Of a stretch of 64,000 nt of DNA, positions 17,109 through 26,700 are shown one piece after another (position 1 is the stretch's first letter; each line of letters begins with the position of its first letter). The notes under the pieces were generated by a model, which worked only from the letters and a program-made list of their open reading frames with translations, ran no database searches and was not told the origin of the DNA. The DNA comes from Rhizobium aethiopicum (GTDB lineage: Bacteria; Pseudomonadota; Alphaproteobacteria; Rhizobiales; Rhizobiaceae). The position numbers and the translations under genes were made by a program. The stretch is from positions 372,001 to 436,000 of the forward strand of contig NZ_FMAJ01000005.1 of NCBI RefSeq assembly GCF_900094625.1. The letters run 5' to 3'.

Positions 17109-18029
17109 GTGCGTACGAAATCCATCCTGCTCGCGGTGTTCGCAGCCTTCCTGTCCCTCATCGCCGTTAGTGCGGCAAGTGCGCGCGAAGTCACCCATGC
17201 CATGGGCATGACCGAAGTGCCGGATGCGCCGCAGAGGATCGTCGTTCTGACCAATGAGGGGACGGAAGCGCTGCTTGCGATCGGCATCACACCGGTCGGG
17301 GCCGTGCGCTCCTGGCTGGGCAAACCGTGGTACGACCATATCGCCAAGCAGATGGACGGCGTGACAGTCGTCGGCGATGAGTCGGCCGTCAATCTCGAAC
17401 TGATCGCCTCGCTGGAGCCTGATCTGATCCTCGGCACCAAGTTCCGCCAGGAGAAGATCTATTCTCAGCTGTCGGCGATTGCGCCGACGGTCCTTTCCGA
17501 GCGGATCAGGAGCGATTGGAAGGGCAACATGAAGCTTTACGCTACGGCCGTCGGCAAGCTGCCGGAGGCGGATGCGGCCTTCAAGGCCTATGACGATCGC
17601 GTCGCGGCGATCAGCAAGGCGCTGGGGGACAAGAAGGCGGAAAAGATTTCGCTGGTGCGCTTCATGCCCGGACGAACCCGGATTTTGCTGAAGGATACGT
17701 TCGCCGGCAACATATTGAGTCAGGTCGGATTTGGCAGACCGGCAAACCAGGACCGGATGGAATTCGCCGACGAGGTGACGAAGGAGCGCACGCCTGAGTT
17801 CGAAGGCGACCGGCTGTTCTACCTCGTCTACGACACCGGCGACGGCAAGACGGCGGCCGCCGCCGCAGACTGGACCTCCGATCCGCTCTGGAAGAACCTC
17901 GCCGTCGTCAAGGCGGGCAAGGTCGACGCTGTCAGCGACGCCATCTGGAATACGGCCGGCGGCATTATCGCGGCAAACCTGATGCTTGACGATCTTGAGA
18001 AGAAATACGGCCTGCCCGCCTCGCGTTGA
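17109..18029 (+). CDS. Iron-siderophore ABC transporter substrate-binding protein
   Basis: A 306-residue periplasmic protein. The signal peptide MRTKSILLAVFAAFLSLIAV ends near ASARE. A FepB/FecB-type TroA fold follows: PQRIVVLTNEGTEALLAIG, then NLELIASLEPDLILGTKF. There is no lipobox, so it is soluble rather than a lipoprotein. It starts at GTG 17109 after a close GAGG. It serves the divergent FecCD/FecE genes. Ferric siderophore is the most likely ligand class; which one cannot be read. Confidence 0.9.
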   Translation: MRTKSILLAVFAAFLSLIAVSAASAREVTHAMGMTEVPDAPQRIVVLTNEGTEALLAIGITPVGAVRSWLGKPWYDHIAKQMDGVTVVGDESAVNLELIASLEPDLILGTKFRQEKIYSQLSAIAPTVLSERIRSDWKGNMKLYATAVGKLPEADAAFKAYDDRVAAISKALGDKKAEKISLVRFMPGRTRILLKDTFAGNILSQVGFGRPANQDRMEFADEVTKERTPEFEGDRLFYLVYDTGDGKTAAAAADWTSDPLWKNLAVVKAGKVDAVSDAIWNTAGGIIAANLMLDDLEKKYGLPASR

Positions 18030-18056
18030 GGCATCGAGGCCGGACGGTGCTGGATA

Positions 18057-18767
18057 TCACGATGTCTGGCGAAGGGCCGCAGTGACGCGGTCGGCCATGA
18101 AAGCGCAGCGGGCGCCGTCGAAGGGGAAGAGGGCCGAGAAGGCGCCGGTGAGCTGTTTTTCGATTGACTGGCGCATCATCTTCCGTGCCCGGTGCAGCCG
18201 TGTCTTCGCCGTTTCGGGTTTGATGCCGAGATAGGATGCGGCCTCCTCCGTGCTCATGCCCTCGACCTCGCGCAGCACGAAGATGGCGCGAAATTCGTCC
18301 GGAAGGTCATCGACTGCCTGTTCGAGAAGATGCCGCGCCTGGCTCCGCGACAGCTCGATTTCCGGATCGGTTGCAGAGAGTGAGGAGGGAAACGGAAGGA
18401 TTTCGCCGCCCCGCAATGTCGTCTGCATGTCGATTTCCTCAAGCCCGGTGGTGTTCTTTCGTGCGCGCACGCGGCCCAGCGCCTCATTGAGCGTTATCCG
18501 GGTCAACCATGTCGAAAGCTCGGCCTCGCCGCGGAATGTCGCGAGATTGGTGAAGGCCTTGACATAGGCGGCCTGCACGACGTCTTCGGCTTCCCAATCG
18601 CTGCGGATGACGGCGCGCGCCGTGCGGAACAGGCGCTGATTGTGACGCTGGACGATGGCACGGATGGCGGGCTCGTCACCCTGTCTTGCAAGGGGTACGA
18701 GCTCGGCATCGGGGAGTGTCGATATGTGCTGCCGGTGTGGCGCGACCGGAACCGGAATGGCTGCCAT
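18057..18767 (-). CDS. ECF-type RNA polymerase sigma factor
   Basis: A 236-residue sigma-70-family ECF factor. Region 2 (RHNQRLFRTARAVIRSDWEA, then DVVQAAYVKAFTNL) and region 4 (LPDEFRAIFVLREVEGMST, then EEAASYLGIKPETAKTRLHR) are plain. A C-terminal extension of about 30 residues follows region 4. ATG 18767 has a GGAG site seven bases upstream. It is downstream of a cupredoxin and a DUF4142 gene on the same strand. No anti-sigma factor is adjacent, so activity may be set by transcription, by the extension, or by a distant partner. Confidence 0.93.
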   Translation of the reverse strand: MAAIPVPVAPHRQHISTLPDAELVPLARQGDEPAIRAIVQRHNQRLFRTARAVIRSDWEAEDVVQAAYVKAFTNLATFRGEAELSTWLTRITLNEALGRVRARKNTTGLEEIDMQTTLRGGEILPFPSSLSATDPEIELSRSQARHLLEQAVDDLPDEFRAIFVLREVEGMSTEEAASYLGIKPETAKTRLHRARKMMRQSIEKQLTGAFSALFPFDGARCAFMADRVTAALRQTS

Positions 18768-18801
18768 GGAAAATCTCCACCTTGCTTGATCGGAGCCCGG
18801 C

Positions 18802-19122
18802 CTACGGCCGGACCTTCAGTTTTCCCGTCATGGCGGGATGAAAGCGGCAATAGAAATCGACCGCTCCCGCCCGGCCGACCGTCATCCGCGCCTGCGATTT
18901 CGGCGGCAGGTCGACATCGAAGCTTTTGTTACGAGCCGTCGCCGTATGCCGGAATATATCATCGTTGCGCCAGATGATCACATCGCCGACATGCAGCTCG
19001 GCAGGCGCTGGGCCGAACTTCATGCCGGTGATGGTAAGCTGATATTCCGCTGCTAAGGTCACTCCGCTGCTTGCCCAGAGCAGCGTCAACAACAGCGGCA
19101 ACAATTTTGTCAGCGACCCCAT
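18802..19122 (-). CDS. Periplasmic cupredoxin (plastocyanin/azurin-like)
   Basis: A 106-residue secreted blue-copper protein. The signal peptide MGSLTKLLPLLLTLLWASSG is followed by a single cupredoxin domain. Likely type-1 copper ligands are His in IFRHTATARN and the Cys, His and Met in FYCRFHPAMTGKL. It lies seven bases after the DUF4142 gene and 34 bp before the sigma gene. A role in periplasmic electron transfer or copper handling is likely but not specific. Confidence 0.9.
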   Translation of the reverse strand: MGSLTKLLPLLLTLLWASSGVTLAAEYQLTITGMKFGPAPAELHVGDVIIWRNDDIFRHTATARNKSFDVDLPPKSQARMTVGRAGAVDFYCRFHPAMTGKLKVRP

Positions 19123-19129
19123 CGCAAGC

Positions 19130-19651
19130 CTACTTGATCATCAAAGCGAGATGCTCGGCATGCGTCTGGTGTTGCTTGAACAAAGTCAGGCCTGTTTCCA
19201 GCAGCGATTTCAGCTCTTCATTCTGCGCCGAAGGGATCAGCACCTTGGTAAGGGCATCGTTGACCGACTTGTGATAGACGACTTCGTTTTCGACATAGGC
19301 CTTGTCGAAGGCCGCGCCGTCGAGGCCGTCAAGCGTCTTCAGTTCCTTGCTCGCCTGGGTCGAGAGTGACTGGCTGATCGCATTGTCCTCAGGCGTCACC
19401 TTCAGCTTCTTGACGAGGGCGAGCGCCTCGTCGTTAACGGCCTTGTGGTCTCGCTCCATGGTCTTGGCGAATTCGAGGACCTCGGCGTTTTTGCTCTTCT
19501 TCAACGCCTGCTCCGCAGCGGTGACATCGATCTGCCCCGCCGTGTAGGCGATGTGGGCGATCTGAGGGTCGGTCGGCTTGGCATCGGCGGCGATCGCGGC
19601 GGTGCCGAGTGATGCCGCGATGAAGGTTGCGCCGAGAATTCGTTTGAACAT
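19130..19651 (-). CDS. DUF4142 periplasmic protein
   Basis: A 173-residue protein with a Sec signal peptide (MFKRILGATFIAASLGTAAIAA) and a helical DUF4142 domain. The family signature is visible in VLEFAKTMERDHKAVNDEAL and KAYVENEVVYHKSVNDAL, rich in His and Glu and related to ferritin-like folds. It is the first gene of the three-gene group with cupredoxin and ECF sigma factor. GGGAACC at 19707-19713 on this strand could be an ECF-type -35 element, though no convincing -10 partner was found. Such proteins often belong to stress regulons. Confidence 0.9.
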   Translation of the reverse strand: MFKRILGATFIAASLGTAAIAADAKPTDPQIAHIAYTAGQIDVTAAEQALKKSKNAEVLEFAKTMERDHKAVNDEALALVKKLKVTPEDNAISQSLSTQASKELKTLDGLDGAAFDKAYVENEVVYHKSVNDALTKVLIPSAQNEELKSLLETGLTLFKQHQTHAEHLALMIK

Positions 19652-19748
19652 GATCTGTCTCCTTATGTCGGATGGAAGCGAGCATTGGATGCAGATCGAT
19701 CGAAAAGGTTCCCGGAATTTTCAAAGCGGGAAATGGTTGCCGGCCGTT

Positions 19749-20096
19749 TCAGTCTTCGGCGATTAAATGCTGAAGCACGATCGCATGATTGTGGGCCTGG
19801 TCTTTCGCGCCATAAAGAAGCGTGGCGTCCGACCGCCCGATCCAGCGTTCGAGTTCCTCGACAACGGATGAATTCTCCTTGAGTTCTTCGCGGTACCGGC
19901 GCTGGAATTCGCTCCATTTGGCGGGGTCGTGGCCGAACCATCGGCGCAGCGCCGGACTCGGCGCGATTTCCTTCAGCCAGACATCGACTGCCGCCTCCTG
20001 CTTCTTCAAGGCGCGCGGCCATAGCCTGTCGACCAGAATGCGCGTGCCGTCCCTGTCTTCTTTCGGCTCGTAGATTCGTTTGATGTGCAGGGCCAT
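19749..20096 (-). CDS. DUF488-family protein
   Basis: A 115-residue protein that matches the DUF488 pattern along its whole length: IKRIYEPKEDRDGTRILVDR, LWPRALKK and WLKEIAPSPALRRWFGH. The biochemical function of the family is not settled. It lies 97 bp upstream of the DUF4142 gene and reads the same way, but the gap makes a separate promoter likely. Confidence 0.88.
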   Translation of the reverse strand: MALHIKRIYEPKEDRDGTRILVDRLWPRALKKQEAAVDVWLKEIAPSPALRRWFGHDPAKWSEFQRRYREELKENSSVVEELERWIGRSDATLLYGAKDQAHNHAIVLQHLIAED

Positions 20097-20293
20097 TGCT
20101 CATCCGCTATGAAGGTAGTTCTGAACGAATACGCAGATGCAGGACTTGGTTCCACCCACAGCTATGGTTGCTAAATAGTCACACTGGACTGCCTCTGAGC
20201 TGTCACAATTGATTTTTCGCGTGCAACTGGTATTGCTCGGTCATCTCTCGCTGATATTTTCCGATTCTCTCAACATTGCCAAAAGGATACCTG

Positions 20294-21430
20294 ATGCGAA
20301 AGCTGGCGCCGTTGGTCCTTGTCGCAGTTCTTAGCGCATGCGCTCGGCCATCCGATGGGCCAACTGCCGGTGGTTTTTACAATGCCACTTCGCCGAATGG
20401 TAACGAACGAATCCCTGTCGTCAGGCTCTCGGAAGCGCCGATTGGTCCGGTAACGTCAGCCCCGCTTGCCTATGCCGCCACCGATACCGGCCTCAGCACC
20501 ATGCGCTCGAGCGGATTCGCCGATACGAGGCTGAGGCGCGGCGACGTCATCGAGGTGACAATTCTCGATCCAGGGGAGGATGGATTGTTCTCCTCGACCC
20601 AGAGCAAGACCCTCGATCTCGGCCGGTTCACGGTGGATTCGACGGGCAATGTGACGCTTCCCTTCATCGGCAAGCAGCGGGTGGTGGATTCCTCCCCCGA
20701 GGCGCTGCAGACGCGCATCGTCACCGGGTTGAAGGGTTCGGCCGTCAATCCGCAGGCTGTCGTCACCGTGGTCGACCGGCCCTCCAGCGGTTTCACCGTC
20801 AATGGCGACGTGCGCGCCGCCGGGCGTTTCCCGCTGACCGCCCGCAAGGAGCGCGTGCTCGATGCGGTCGCACTTGCCGGCGGCGCATCTTCCGATCCGG
20901 GCTCGGCGACCGTCACGCTGATGCGCGGCAGGCAGCGCGCCACCGTGCCGCTTCAGCGTGTCATCGACGACAACAAGCAGAACGTCTATCTGCTGCCCGA
21001 CGACCAGATCTATGTCGACAAGGACGCGCCGACCTTCACCGCGTTCGGCGCCTTCAAGAGTGTGGGCGAATTCGAATTTCAGCCGGGCAAGCTGACGCTC
21101 GTCCAGGCACTCGGCCGCGCCGGCGGCCTGCTCGACGACCGCGCCGATGCGAGCAATTTCTATGTGCTGCGCAATCAGCCGGTCTATACGCAGGTCGCGG
21201 CGAACGGCAAGACCGCAGCGCCGGTTGTGCTGAGCAGCAAGCCGGTGATCTACCGCGTCAACATGAAGGACGTGTCCAATCTCGCGCTGATGCAGCGCTT
21301 CCAGATGATGGACGGCGATATCATCTACGCCAGCAATGCGGGCCTGGTGGACTTTGCGAAGTTCTTCAACGTCTACCAGAAGAGCGTGCCGACGGCCGCA
21401 GCGCCGATCCCCGGTTCGAGCGGCAATTAA
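20294..21430 (+). CDS. Wza-like polysaccharide export outer-membrane lipoprotein
   Basis: A 378-residue lipoprotein: MRKLAPLVLVAVLSAC gives a lipobox with Cys16. The polysaccharide export domain (LRRGDVIEVTILDPGEDGLF, then GNVTLPFIGKQRVVDSSPEA) and SLBB-like domains follow (GFTVNGDVRAAGRFPLTARK; FGAFKSVGEFEFQPGKLTL). ATG 20294 is chosen because it begins the lipoprotein signal; the six codons upstream add nothing. It would form the outer-membrane channel for an exopolysaccharide. No chain-length regulator or synthesis genes accompany it here. Its 3' end overlaps the convergent kinase gene by four bases. Confidence 0.9.
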   Translation: MRKLAPLVLVAVLSACARPSDGPTAGGFYNATSPNGNERIPVVRLSEAPIGPVTSAPLAYAATDTGLSTMRSSGFADTRLRRGDVIEVTILDPGEDGLFSSTQSKTLDLGRFTVDSTGNVTLPFIGKQRVVDSSPEALQTRIVTGLKGSAVNPQAVVTVVDRPSSGFTVNGDVRAAGRFPLTARKERVLDAVALAGGASSDPGSATVTLMRGRQRATVPLQRVIDDNKQNVYLLPDDQIYVDKDAPTFTAFGAFKSVGEFEFQPGKLTLVQALGRAGGLLDDRADASNFYVLRNQPVYTQVAANGKTAAPVVLSSKPVIYRVNMKDVSNLALMQRFQMMDGDIIYASNAGLVDFAKFFNVYQKSVPTAAAPIPGSSGN

Positions 21431-22347
21431 GCGTCTGCCGTATGTTCTGGGGGGCCGCCGAGCAGATGCAAGGCGGCCTTCGCATTTTCGGGCCTGTCTT
21501 CGGCATTGCGCTGCGACAGGCGTCTTGCCAAAGCCGGAAGCTCTTCGCCTTCCCCGTCGCAATGGCGCAGGAGCAGGGACAGCAGAAGCCCCGCGGCATA
21601 CAAATCGGATCGTCTGTCGAGCGGCTCGCCGGCCATCTGCTCCGGTGATACGAAATCCGGCTGGCCGGCGAAGGCGAGGTCGAGTTGGCCATGCCGGCAG
21701 CCTGTCTCGATCGCGATGCCGAAATCGGCAATCTTCAAGCTGGAGAGATCGCCGTCGGCAAAGAGAAGATTGAGCGGCGACAAGTCGCAATGCACGAAAC
21801 CGGCGGAGTGGACGGCCACCAGGCCGGACAGCACCGAAGTCATGATCGAGATGACTTCATCCGGAGATAAGGGTTTTTCCTGCAAGCGATCCGCAAGCCG
21901 GTTCCGGAGCCATTCCATGACCAGGGCAGGACGTCCGTCGGCAAGGCGCAGTACGGTCTGCATTCCCACAATATGAGGATGGCGGAGCTTCATCCCGACT
22001 TCTGCCTCGCGCAGCATGAGTTTCCTCAACACGGGGTCATCGGCGTGGTCGGGCCGCGGCACTTTGATCGCGTGAAGCGTTCCGAGATCGCGATGGCGGG
22101 CGCGATAGACCTGGGTGGCTGCGCCATCATGAACCAGCGCTTCGAGCACGAAGCTGTTGGCGACGATCTCGGAACCGGTATCGCTCAGGCGGGCCTCGCC
22201 ACGATCGAGCGCGTCCCTGACCCGGTCTATCAGGATCTGCCGGGTCTCGGGCGAATGGGGACGATCCGCACCGTGGTTCAATGCCTGCCAGAGGTGTGAA
22301 AAGCGACGCGCGATCTCCTCGAAATCCACGAAATGATCATGCGTCAT
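21427..22347 (-). CDS. Type VI secretion Ser/Thr protein kinase (PpkA/ImpN type)
   Basis: A 306-residue kinase, last gene of the imp operon. Seen are the ATP-anchoring Lys in LHAIKVPRP, catalytic loop HCDLSPLNLLF and IADFGIA in place of the usual DFG segment. It lacks the long transmembrane and sensor C-terminus of Pseudomonas PpkA. The N-terminal 75 residues are helical and unassigned. In Agrobacterium the kinase phosphorylates TssL to switch secretion on. Its start overlaps the phosphatase fusion gene by 11 bp, keeping kinase and phosphatase synthesis coupled. Confidence 0.9.
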   Translation of the reverse strand: MTHDHFVDFEEIARRFSHLWQALNHGADRPHSPETRQILIDRVRDALDRGEARLSDTGSEIVANSFVLEALVHDGAATQVYRARHRDLGTLHAIKVPRPDHADDPVLRKLMLREAEVGMKLRHPHIVGMQTVLRLADGRPALVMEWLRNRLADRLQEKPLSPDEVISIMTSVLSGLVAVHSAGFVHCDLSPLNLLFADGDLSSLKIADFGIAIETGCRHGQLDLAFAGQPDFVSPEQMAGEPLDRRSDLYAAGLLLSLLLRHCDGEGEELPALARRLSQRNAEDRPENAKAALHLLGGPPEHTADA

Positions 22348-23713
22348 CGGTGGTCACGTCGATCACGATGGCGCTCAGGTTTTCCCGGCAATTGGCGATC
22401 AGCCCTTCCTGCACGAGAATGTCGGCCGCCGTTTCGATTTTTGCCGAAAGGAGAATTTCGGCGATGCTGCGCTCGGGAACGGCGTTCGGAAGGGCCGCGC
22501 TACAGAGCAGGAGCCGGTCGCCGGCCTGCAACCCGCCGAAGCGGGTTTCGGGAACGAGATGCCCGCGCATGCCGATGGCGCGCGAGAGCGTGCGCCGAAG
22601 GCCGACGTCCACATGGTCACGGGTCAGGCAGCGCATCATGCCGTCGCGCAGGAGATAGCAGCGGGCATCGCCGACCCAGAGCAGCGCGCAACTTTCCGGA
22701 AGGGCTGCGAATACCACGATGCTGGCGGCTGATGGTTCGCGCCCCTCGGAAAGATGGGCCGACTGAAGCAGGCCGTGGGCGCGCCCGAGCTTGCCTTTGA
22801 TTTCCTGCATCAGAGCTTCGATCGTCTCGTGCGGGGCGGTTTCAGCCAGCACATGGACGGCGAGCTTGCCGGTTTCGGTAGCGGCATTGCCGTCGCCGAC
22901 GCCATCGGCGACGGCAAAGAGCGAGGGCGTCTGAGAAATGAGCAGCGCGTCGGCATTGACGTTGAGCCGTGTGCCGGGATGTGTGGCGTGGCTGTGCCGG
23001 AGAACCAGGGAATGATGATGCGGTTCGACAATCACAGGGCGCGGTGACGCGGGCGTTTCGGGTTGCGGCGGCGGTGAGACCATGCCGGAACTCTCGCGCA
23101 GCAGCTTGGCGAAATGTGCAGGTTCCGGCGCGCCGCTGACGCCGAAACCCTTGGCCCGTCGTTCCTCCGGATCGATGTGCCACCAGATCGTGCCTCGGCT
23201 GGAGGCTCTGTCCTGCATTGTCTCGTTTTCCGCAAGATCGGCCGGCCGCAAGCTCCGCAGCCGCTTCAGGCTTGCGGTGAATTGGTTGATGTCGAAATCG
23301 CGTTTGGCCGAGCTTTCGGCGATCGCCTCAACTGCCGTAAACCATGCGTCGTCGAGGTAGAGCTGGCGCGGGTGCTCGGCGAAGCCGTGAAGCTGGGCGG
23401 CGATGATGAGGGGGAAACTGCGGCCGACGCGGTCGAGGCTGGGCAGCAGGACGCCGGCAACGGTCGCCGATCCCCAGAGACCGCGTTCGACGATGAAACG
23501 CCATGCCGGCATCGTGCGGAAACGGCGTTCCCAATCCTCGCCGAGCTCCTGATGCGCCGCCTGCAGCCCGGCCTGCAGCCAGGCATCGAGCGCGGATTGC
23601 AGGCTGCGGCCGAGCCCCATCGAAACGAAATCGCCATGGCTCGGCAACTTGCCGTAGAAGCCGATCCTGTCGGCTTCGGCGGCATTTCGCTCGAGGGTGG
23701 CGCGCTCGTTCAT
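22337..23713 (-). CDS. impM: TagF-PppA fusion (ImpM): T6SS post-translational regulator and PP2C phosphatase
   Basis: A 458-residue fusion. Residues 15-200 are a TagF/DUF2094 domain (RIGFYGKLPSHGDFVSMGL, then WRFIVERGLWGSATVAGVLL). After a Pro-rich linker near residue 220 comes a PP2C phosphatase domain of PppA type, with ALFAVADGVGDGN-like metal-site Asp residues, LLWVGDARCYLLRDG and LTRDHVDVG. TagF represses secretion; PppA reverses PpkA phosphorylation. ATG 23713 follows the TssM stop by 10 bp. The same fusion is known in Agrobacterium. Confidence 0.92.
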   Translation of the reverse strand: MNERATLERNAAEADRIGFYGKLPSHGDFVSMGLGRSLQSALDAWLQAGLQAAHQELGEDWERRFRTMPAWRFIVERGLWGSATVAGVLLPSLDRVGRSFPLIIAAQLHGFAEHPRQLYLDDAWFTAVEAIAESSAKRDFDINQFTASLKRLRSLRPADLAENETMQDRASSRGTIWWHIDPEERRAKGFGVSGAPEPAHFAKLLRESSGMVSPPPQPETPASPRPVIVEPHHHSLVLRHSHATHPGTRLNVNADALLISQTPSLFAVADGVGDGNAATETGKLAVHVLAETAPHETIEALMQEIKGKLGRAHGLLQSAHLSEGREPSAASIVVFAALPESCALLWVGDARCYLLRDGMMRCLTRDHVDVGLRRTLSRAIGMRGHLVPETRFGGLQAGDRLLLCSAALPNAVPERSIAEILLSAKIETAADILVQEGLIANCRENLSAIVIDVTTDDA

Positions 23714-23723
23714 ACCGGGCCGA

Positions 23724-26700
23724 TTAGAATTGTGCCGGGCACGAGAAGGCGCCGAGCGCCTCCAGCCGGAAGGGATTGAGCACCGAGCCGAATTGCACGT
23801 CGAACTCCGCCGCCTGGTTATCCTGCTGGAATTTCGCCCGGAATAGGTCGTCGCCCTGCATGATGACATTGGCAGCGTCGAACAGCCGGAAGGGCGACCA
23901 GTCGCCGTTCTCCGTCAGGGCCTGCTGCCAGCCACCCGGCTGGAAAGCGATGCGCGACGCATTGCTGGCATCCGTCGACGGCCAGGTGATCGATTTCGAT
24001 TGGATCGGGCCATGGAAATAGACGACACGTTCGCCCTCGATCTCGAGCATCACGGCGCTCGCCGCATCTGTCAGTGACACCGGTTTGACGTTGATCGTGA
24101 TCGACGGGTTCTCGCTGCCGGCCGGGAAGAAGGCACGGTTGATCTTGTCCGCATTCTCGAATTGGGCGATCGCAGCACTCGGAATGCTCGCCGCGCCGAA
24201 GGTGCCCTTCCAGCCCCATGGCGAAGCGCTGGTATCGACGAAGGCTTCGAGATTCTCCTTGAAGAAGGTCTTGAACAGGCCTTCCGGCCCGAACAACCTG
24301 ACGAAATCGCTCATCGCGACGTCGCGAGCCGAACTCCGGTCGAAAGGATAGCGGCCGGTAACGACATGCGAGCAGAAGCCGGCGCCCTCTGCGGCCCAGG
24401 CGTCGCTGATGCGGGACCGGGCGGATTTGACGGCCAGCGATCCGACATCCGCGGCAAGCCCTGCCATCCAGGTGTCGACCGGGGCGGGTAGTTTGCGCGC
24501 CTGCTGCAACAGATCCTGATTGGCCTCGGTCAACTGGCTGTCCACGTCGAAGACCTTGGCGACTTCGGCGGTCGAGGTCGTGGCGCGCGAAAGCTGTTCC
24601 TGCACTCTTTGCAGGATCGGCTCCAACTGCCCGATCTCCGATCGCGGCGCATCCTTGGACTGGTCGGTGGCTGGAGACCGGCCGGAAGGTGCTTTCAGCG
24701 CGTCGCGCAGACGCCCGAAGGGATCGGGCGCATTCGCGGCACTGGCGTGCGCCGTGGTCGATGCCGGCAGATTGTCGCCGGCGGCGGCGATCTCGGCGCC
24801 GGGTGCGCGCAGGTCGGTTGCGGCGGCAATCGATTTCGCGATCGTCTCCACCGGACCGGGTTTGCCGGCCAGGATGCGGGTGGTTTCGGCCGCATCGCCG
24901 ATCGTCTGCGAGGGTTTTACCCTGATATCGGCGAGAAGTGTGGCCCAGCGCTGATCGAAATTATCGAAGTAAAGCTGAAGTGTGGCCAGAGCGACTGTGT
25001 CGACCGTGACGCCTGCGGGATTGAGATCGCCGCGAACCCATTGCTCGTCGAGCGCTTCGCGCGCGGCGTCGGTAATCCCGGGCAGAACGACGGTGCGATA
25101 GCCCGTCGCGGAGAAGAGGCCGGGAATGCCTTCGCCGAGCGGCGCTTTGGAAGTGCGCTCGAACGCCTGTTCGCCGAGCGGCCCGAGCGCGCCGGCCGGG
25201 CTCCAACCGGGAAGGGCGCGGGATGCGCGGTACTCTGCCAGGATATCGTAAGCGCGGCTGGCGATATTCTGCGAGCGAATGATCGCGCGCGCCTTGGCGA
25301 TCAACGTCTTGTCGAGTTCGATCGGCGGCAGCGCGCCGCGCGCCATGGCTTCGGCATGGGCGATCAGCGCCTGCCGGGCCGCGGCCCTGCCTTCATCGGG
25401 ATAGAGCCTGGTGAACATGTCCTCCGCCTCGAGCGAGGCAAAGTCCGCATTCACAGGGCCGAGCCCGCCGAGCATGCCGTAGAGCTTCAGCGCGTCGAAG
25501 GTTCGGGTGACGTCGGTGGTTTCGGTCATCTCCTTCTGAAGCTGCACCAGCATGCGCGGCAAAAGCAGCGTGTTCAGAGCCCGCTGATAGGCTTCGCGCT
25601 GGCGGCTCGCGACCTTGCTCTCCTGGTCCAGGCCGAGGCTTACCGGCCAGACGCGGCTCTTGGAGAAATCGGTGGTGACGGCGGCGAGATTATCGAGCGC
25701 CGGCAGGATCCGCAGGAAGTCCGCATCCGAGACGTCGCGAACCGGCACGCCGCGCACCAGCTGCTCATAGGCGTCGATGCGCCTTTCCGCGCCGGCGAGC
25801 GCGGTGGTGTTCTGGAAATAGGTAGCCGTCCAGCTTGTCAGCACGACGGCAAGGAGCAGCACCGCGCTCGCATAGGCGGCGCGACGGAAAAGGAGCTGCC
25901 GGCCCGAAAGCCGCTTGTCGCGAGCAACCAGAGAGGCCTCGCCGAATATCACCTCCTTGAAGAGGCGTGAGAGAAAGTAGCTGCGCCGCAGGCGGGGAAC
26001 GGCGACGGTTTCCTCCCGCTGGGTACCGGAGGCGAAATAGATCCCGCGCAGGAGCGGCGACTCCACCAGTTTCGAACCCGAGCACAACTCCGTCATGACG
26101 TCGTGCAGGCGCTCCTTCAGGGAGGCGAGCTCGGCCGGAAAGCGGAAGATGCGGCCGCGCAGCTCCGGATTGGGCTCCTGCTGCAGGCGCTCGATCAGCA
26201 TGGCGTCGACGCGCTGCTGCAGCAGGGTGAATTCTTCGACGAAACGGTCAGGCAGATTTGCCGCCTTGTAACTCTCGTCGAGGCCGAAGGTCGTGCCCCA
26301 GACCTGTTCGCGATCGCTCTTGTTGAAGCCGTCGAAAAACTCGACGAAGCCGGTCAAGAGGTCGGCCTTGGTCAGCAGCAGGTAGACCGGCACACGCGCA
26401 TGCAGGAGTTCGTCGAGTTCGGACAGTCGCTGGCGGATCGCCCTGATTTCCTCGCGCTGCGCTTCGGGGTCGCGCGTCAAGAGATCGCCGATCGACAAGG
26501 TCACCAGCGCGCCGTTGATCGGCTGCGAACGGCGGTATTTGCGCAAGAGGCCGAGAAAGCCTTCCCAGCCGGCCTTGGCGGTGCCGTTCAGATCGTCCTG
26601 CGTCGTGTAGCGGCCGGCGGTATCGATGAGGATGGCCTCGTCGGTGAACCACCAATTGCAGTTGCGCGTGCCGCCGATGCCCTGCACGGAATTGCTGCCG

